This document shows positions 51,642 through 54,519 of a stretch of DNA of 54,519 nt, piece by piece; position 1 is the first letter of the stretch, and every line of letters starts with the position of its first letter. Both the position numbers and the translations under genes were made by a program. Origin of the DNA: an uncultured Clostridia bacterium. Lineage in GTDB: Bacteria > Bacillota > Clostridia > TANB77 > CAG-508. The notes under the pieces are model-generated. The model made no database searches, was not told where the DNA came from, and worked only from the letters and a program-made list of their open reading frames with translations. The DNA is taken from NCBI GenBank assembly GCA_947623595.1, contig CANQHC010000002.1, positions 64,951-119,469 of the forward strand. The letters run 5' to 3'.

Positions 51642-54017
51642 TTAGTTTATAACTAATTCAACAACAGTTACACCCATTTCACCTTCACCAAATGTACCTA
51701 AACGAAAAGATTTTACATTTGGATTCTTTTTTAAGTATTGATGAATTCCTTCTCGAAGCTTTCCAGTTCCTTTTCCATGAACAATACGAATGGGTGATAG
51801 GTGGGCTATAACACAATTATCAATATATTTATCTATAATATAAATTGCTTCTTCAACATTTTGTCCAATAACATTAATTTCTGAAGAAACTATTTGAGCT
51901 TTTGAACTTACAGTTGTGTGAATTGCACCATTTGATTTTGACTTTTTGATATTTTGTGAAGGCATTAAACTTAAATTATCTAATTTTAAATTCATTTTGG
52001 CTAAACCAACTTGTACGAGTATTTCACCAGATTTGTTTATATGTGAACTTAAGATATTACCAGAAGTATTTAAAGTTGAAATCCACACTTGTAAACCTGG
52101 CTTTATATCCTTTGCATCTATTGCTTTTTGGTCATTAGAGCTTTCTAATAACTCATCAGTAGGATTTAGGGATTTGATTTTTTCATTGAGTTTATTTCTA
52201 GTTTGATTAGCTTGTTTTATATCAATATGTTCTTGATTAAGAAGTCGAATAGTTTCAGAAGCCTCTTCTTTAGCTTCTAATAAAATATCTCTAGCCTCAC
52301 TTTTTGCTTTTTCTAATAAATTTTTTCTTTTTTCTGCTAATTCAGATTGAGCTTTTTCTAGTTGTTGCCTTAATATAACAATTTGATTTGAGTTTTTTTG
52401 AATTTCTTCCTTTTCTTTTTCAATTAATAATTTGTCATCATAAATATTTTTTAGTAATTCTTCGAAAGAGACTGTATCTTGTGTTAATAAAGAAGTGGCA
52501 TTTTTTAAAATGTTAGAATTTAGTCCAAGTCTTTTACTAATTTCGAAAGCGTTACTTTTTCCTGGAATTCCCATAAGAAGATGATAAGTAGGCTTTAGGT
52601 TTTCTAAATCGAATTCAAAACTTGCATTTTCAAATCCATCAGTTACTAATGCAAATTCTTTGAGTTCAGGATAATGCGTAGTGCAACAAACCAATGCACC
52701 TTTTTCTTTTAAATCATTTAATATGCTAATAGCTAAGGCAGAACCTTCAACTGGGTCTGTTCCTGAACCAAGTTCATCTAACAATACAAAACTATTATTA
52801 TTAACATCATTGGTAATTGAAACAATATTTAAAATATGAGCAGAAAATGTGCTTAAAGATTGTTCTATACTTTGTTCATCTCCAATATCTACAAATATTT
52901 TTGAAAATACACAAATATTAGTTTTTTCGTGACATGGAATAGGTATTCCTGAATATGCCATTAAAAGTAAAAGCCCCATAGTTTTTAAGGCAACTGTTTT
53001 TCCACCAGTATTAGGACCTGTTATTAGTAAACAATTATAATTTATACCAATTGAAATATCTATTGGTACAACTTTGTCCTTGGGAATGAGAGGATGCTTT
53101 GCACGATGGAAATCAATTATTTTTTGTTTGTTTAATTTTGGAATAATTGCATCGTGATTTTTTCCATATTGTGCTTTTGCAAAAATAAGGTCAAGAGTAG
53201 CAATTGTATTTAAAGTTTGTTTTAGCTCTTGAACATATGGGAATAATGATGAAGAAAGAATTTGTAAAATTTTTTCTATTTCAACTCCTTCTTCAACGGA
53301 AATATGATTAATCTGATTGTTTAGTTCAAAAATGGCCATTGGTTCAATATAAAGAGTGGAACCACTACCAGAAGTATCATGAATAAATCCTTTTATTTTA
53401 TCTCGATATTCTTCTTTTACAGGAATAACATATCGATTATTGCGAATAGTAATAATGGGCTCCATTAAATATTTAGCATAAGTATTTGAGTGAATATAAG
53501 AATTTAATTTATCTTTAACTTGGTTTTCAATACTTTTCCTATTTTTTCTTAGTGATGATAACTTTGCAGAAGCATTATCAGCAACTGTAGATTCATCTAA
53601 TAATTTATCTAAAATGTTTTTTTGAATATTATTATTTTTATATAGCAAAGAAAAATAATCTTCTAGATAAGGATAGCAATCTATAGAAGAATCTTTATAA
53701 AAATATTCATATAATTCAGCAGAAGTTTTTAAAAGATGCGCAACATTAAATAAAGCTTTGATGGACAATGTTTGATTACTTTCTAACATTTTTAAAGTAT
53801 GTTCTAGATTTTCATCTAATATACTAAAAGGAGGCAATCCTTTTTGAAAAAGAAAACAGATTGCTTGGTCAGTTTCTGATAGCAAAACATTTACTTTTTC
53901 AAATTGAAAATTAGGAGAAAGTGATTTGCATATCTTTTTTCCTAAATATGTCTTGCAATATTCCTGTATTATTTGTATAATTTGAGTATATTCTAATTTA
54001 TTAAATAGTATGTCCAT
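51642..54017 (-). CDS. mutS2: Endonuclease MutS2
   Basis: A 791-residue MutS2 (about 785 in Bacillus). Core domain; ATPase with Walker A ITGPNTGGKTVALKTMG and Walker B FVLLDELGSGTDPVEG followed by SALA; coiled coil (about 510-625); KOW-like region; C-terminal Smr nuclease domain with HLSPIRIVHGKGTGKLREGI. It lacks the mismatch-binding domain of MutS; in Gram-positive bacteria it rescues collided ribosomes and suppresses recombination. RBS is AAGGAT. It is divergent from the pilin-like gene. Confidence 0.97.
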   Translation of the reverse strand: MDILFNKLEYTQIIQIIQEYCKTYLGKKICKSLSPNFQFEKVNVLLSETDQAICFLFQKGLPPFSILDENLEHTLKMLESNQTLSIKALFNVAHLLKTSAELYEYFYKDSSIDCYPYLEDYFSLLYKNNNIQKNILDKLLDESTVADNASAKLSSLRKNRKSIENQVKDKLNSYIHSNTYAKYLMEPIITIRNNRYVIPVKEEYRDKIKGFIHDTSGSGSTLYIEPMAIFELNNQINHISVEEGVEIEKILQILSSSLFPYVQELKQTLNTIATLDLIFAKAQYGKNHDAIIPKLNKQKIIDFHRAKHPLIPKDKVVPIDISIGINYNCLLITGPNTGGKTVALKTMGLLLLMAYSGIPIPCHEKTNICVFSKIFVDIGDEQSIEQSLSTFSAHILNIVSITNDVNNNSFVLLDELGSGTDPVEGSALAISILNDLKEKGALVCCTTHYPELKEFALVTDGFENASFEFDLENLKPTYHLLMGIPGKSNAFEISKRLGLNSNILKNATSLLTQDTVSFEELLKNIYDDKLLIEKEKEEIQKNSNQIVILRQQLEKAQSELAEKRKNLLEKAKSEARDILLEAKEEASETIRLLNQEHIDIKQANQTRNKLNEKIKSLNPTDELLESSNDQKAIDAKDIKPGLQVWISTLNTSGNILSSHINKSGEILVQVGLAKMNLKLDNLSLMPSQNIKKSKSNGAIHTTVSSKAQIVSSEINVIGQNVEEAIYIIDKYIDNCVIAHLSPIRIVHGKGTGKLREGIHQYLKKNPNVKSFRLGTFGEGEMGVTVVELVIN

Positions 54018-54116
54018 AAAAATATAATCCTTTCTTATAGAAAAACTTCTAAAAAATAACTATGGATATTATGACATAAATATATCGAAAATACAAGCAA
54101 AAGGAGAAAACAAAAG

Positions 54117-54437
54117 ATGGTTGATATAGATGATAAAGTACAGAATAAAATAAATATAAAAAAAATGTTAAAAGAGAAAATCAAAGGTAATGAAAAGAAA
54201 AAAGAATATAAAAGCGAGTCAGGAATTACGATTATTGTTTTAATAATTACAATTATAATTATGAGCATAATTGCAAGTATTACAATTAATATGGTAGCAG
54301 GAGAAGAAGGTTTTTTTGTTAGATCAAAAGAAACTAAGAAAAGGCAAGAAGAGTTTGTAGAAAAAGAAGATAAAAATGTTCAAGAAGCAATAAATCAATT
54401 AGATTCAGAGTTACAGAATAATGATAGAGAAATATAA
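54117..54437 (+). CDS. Type IV pilin-like protein
   Basis: A 106-residue protein. After a 36-residue basic and acidic leader comes SESGITIIVLIITIIIMSII, then ASITINMVAGEEGFF, the pattern of clostridial prepilin-like N-termini (G before a long hydrophobic helix). A prepilin peptidase would cut after the glycine. The glutamate normally at mature position 5 is absent (V). The C-terminal part is a short charged helix (KKRQEEFVEKEDKNVQEAIN), much smaller than a pilin globular domain. AAAGGAG precedes the ATG. No pilus genes are seen in the window. Confidence 0.75.
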   Translation: MVDIDDKVQNKINIKKMLKEKIKGNEKKKEYKSESGITIIVLIITIIIMSIIASITINMVAGEEGFFVRSKETKKRQEEFVEKEDKNVQEAINQLDSELQNNDREI

Positions 54438-54519
54438 ATTAAGGTTAGTTAAAAAGTTAAATTCCACTTAGTAAAAAAATTGATTGTATGAAAGAAAAGT
54501 CCATAATTCAGGAATTTTC

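Noticed and set aside
1..54519. CRISPR arrays, tRNA or rRNA genes, prophage or restriction/defence islands
   Set aside because: None were seen: no regularly spaced short repeats, no tRNA-like cloverleaf noticed, and no phage or defence gene families.

Overview
The window is AT-rich DNA (roughly 28-30% GC by eye) from a spore-forming member of the Clostridia. The evidence is the run of spore genes (spoIIID, yabG, veg, sipL, yunB, spoVAC-spoVAD-spoVAE, a YaaH-like glycosidase), a SipL-type DUF3794+LysM protein (a clostridial hallmark), Firmicutes-type leaders (L20 leader, T-box) and the PrpC-PrkC-RsgA-Rpe operon. I see no tRNA, rRNA, CRISPR array, intact insertion sequence or prophage. It looks like a chromosome.

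Layout. 1-2.5 kb: the 3' part of a repeat-rich gene with a possible ParB-like segment, plus a small partner gene. 2.5-7.1 kb: a sporulation block (spoIIID, a small zinc-ribbon protein, yabG with a good SigK-type promoter, veg with a perfect SigA promoter, sipL-yunB). 7.2-9.7 kb: an acyltransferase-like protein and an HSL-family esterase. 9.7-12.2 kb: ribosomal genes, rplM-rpsI on the minus strand and infC-rpmI-rplT on the plus strand, each behind a structured leader; infC appears to start at an AUC codon. 12.2-14.4 kb: a minus-strand operon of dodecin, spoVAC, spoVAD and spoVAE.

14.6-20.3 kb is a tightly overlapping Bat-like operon: MoxR ATPase, DUF58 protein, small membrane protein, two von Willebrand A membrane proteins, a membrane protein of unknown family and a TPR membrane protein. 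20.5-27.9 kb continues on the same strand with envelope proteins: a surface protein with an IPQTG sorting signal, a zinc-ribbon/membrane/HELGH metallopeptidase-like protein, a trypsin-like pseudoprotease, a membrane protein with possible PsbP-like modules, and a second zinc-ribbon membrane protein. This is the least familiar part of the window and the best candidate for an undescribed envelope system.

28-43.7 kb is mostly housekeeping: GH18 glycosidase, an unknown clostridial protein, greA, deoD, rlmN-prpC-prkC-rsgA-rpe (prpC carries a one-base insertion inside its metal-binding motif), nth, rpmB, ruvA and rarA. 43.8-54.5 kb has an SPFH/NfeD pair, a T-box-controlled pheST, an AIM24-family gene, an arginase-family gene, mutS2 and a pilin-like gene. 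Three orphan genes (39.2, 40.6 and 50.0 kb) have less AT-rich, unusual codon use; each has its own consensus promoter and at least two have a clear terminator, which suggests acquired single-gene units.

Several short genes below a typical ORF-length cut-off are annotated here (2991-3152, 38211-38372, 40125-40277), and several starts are moved from the longest ORF to the one with a ribosome binding site.
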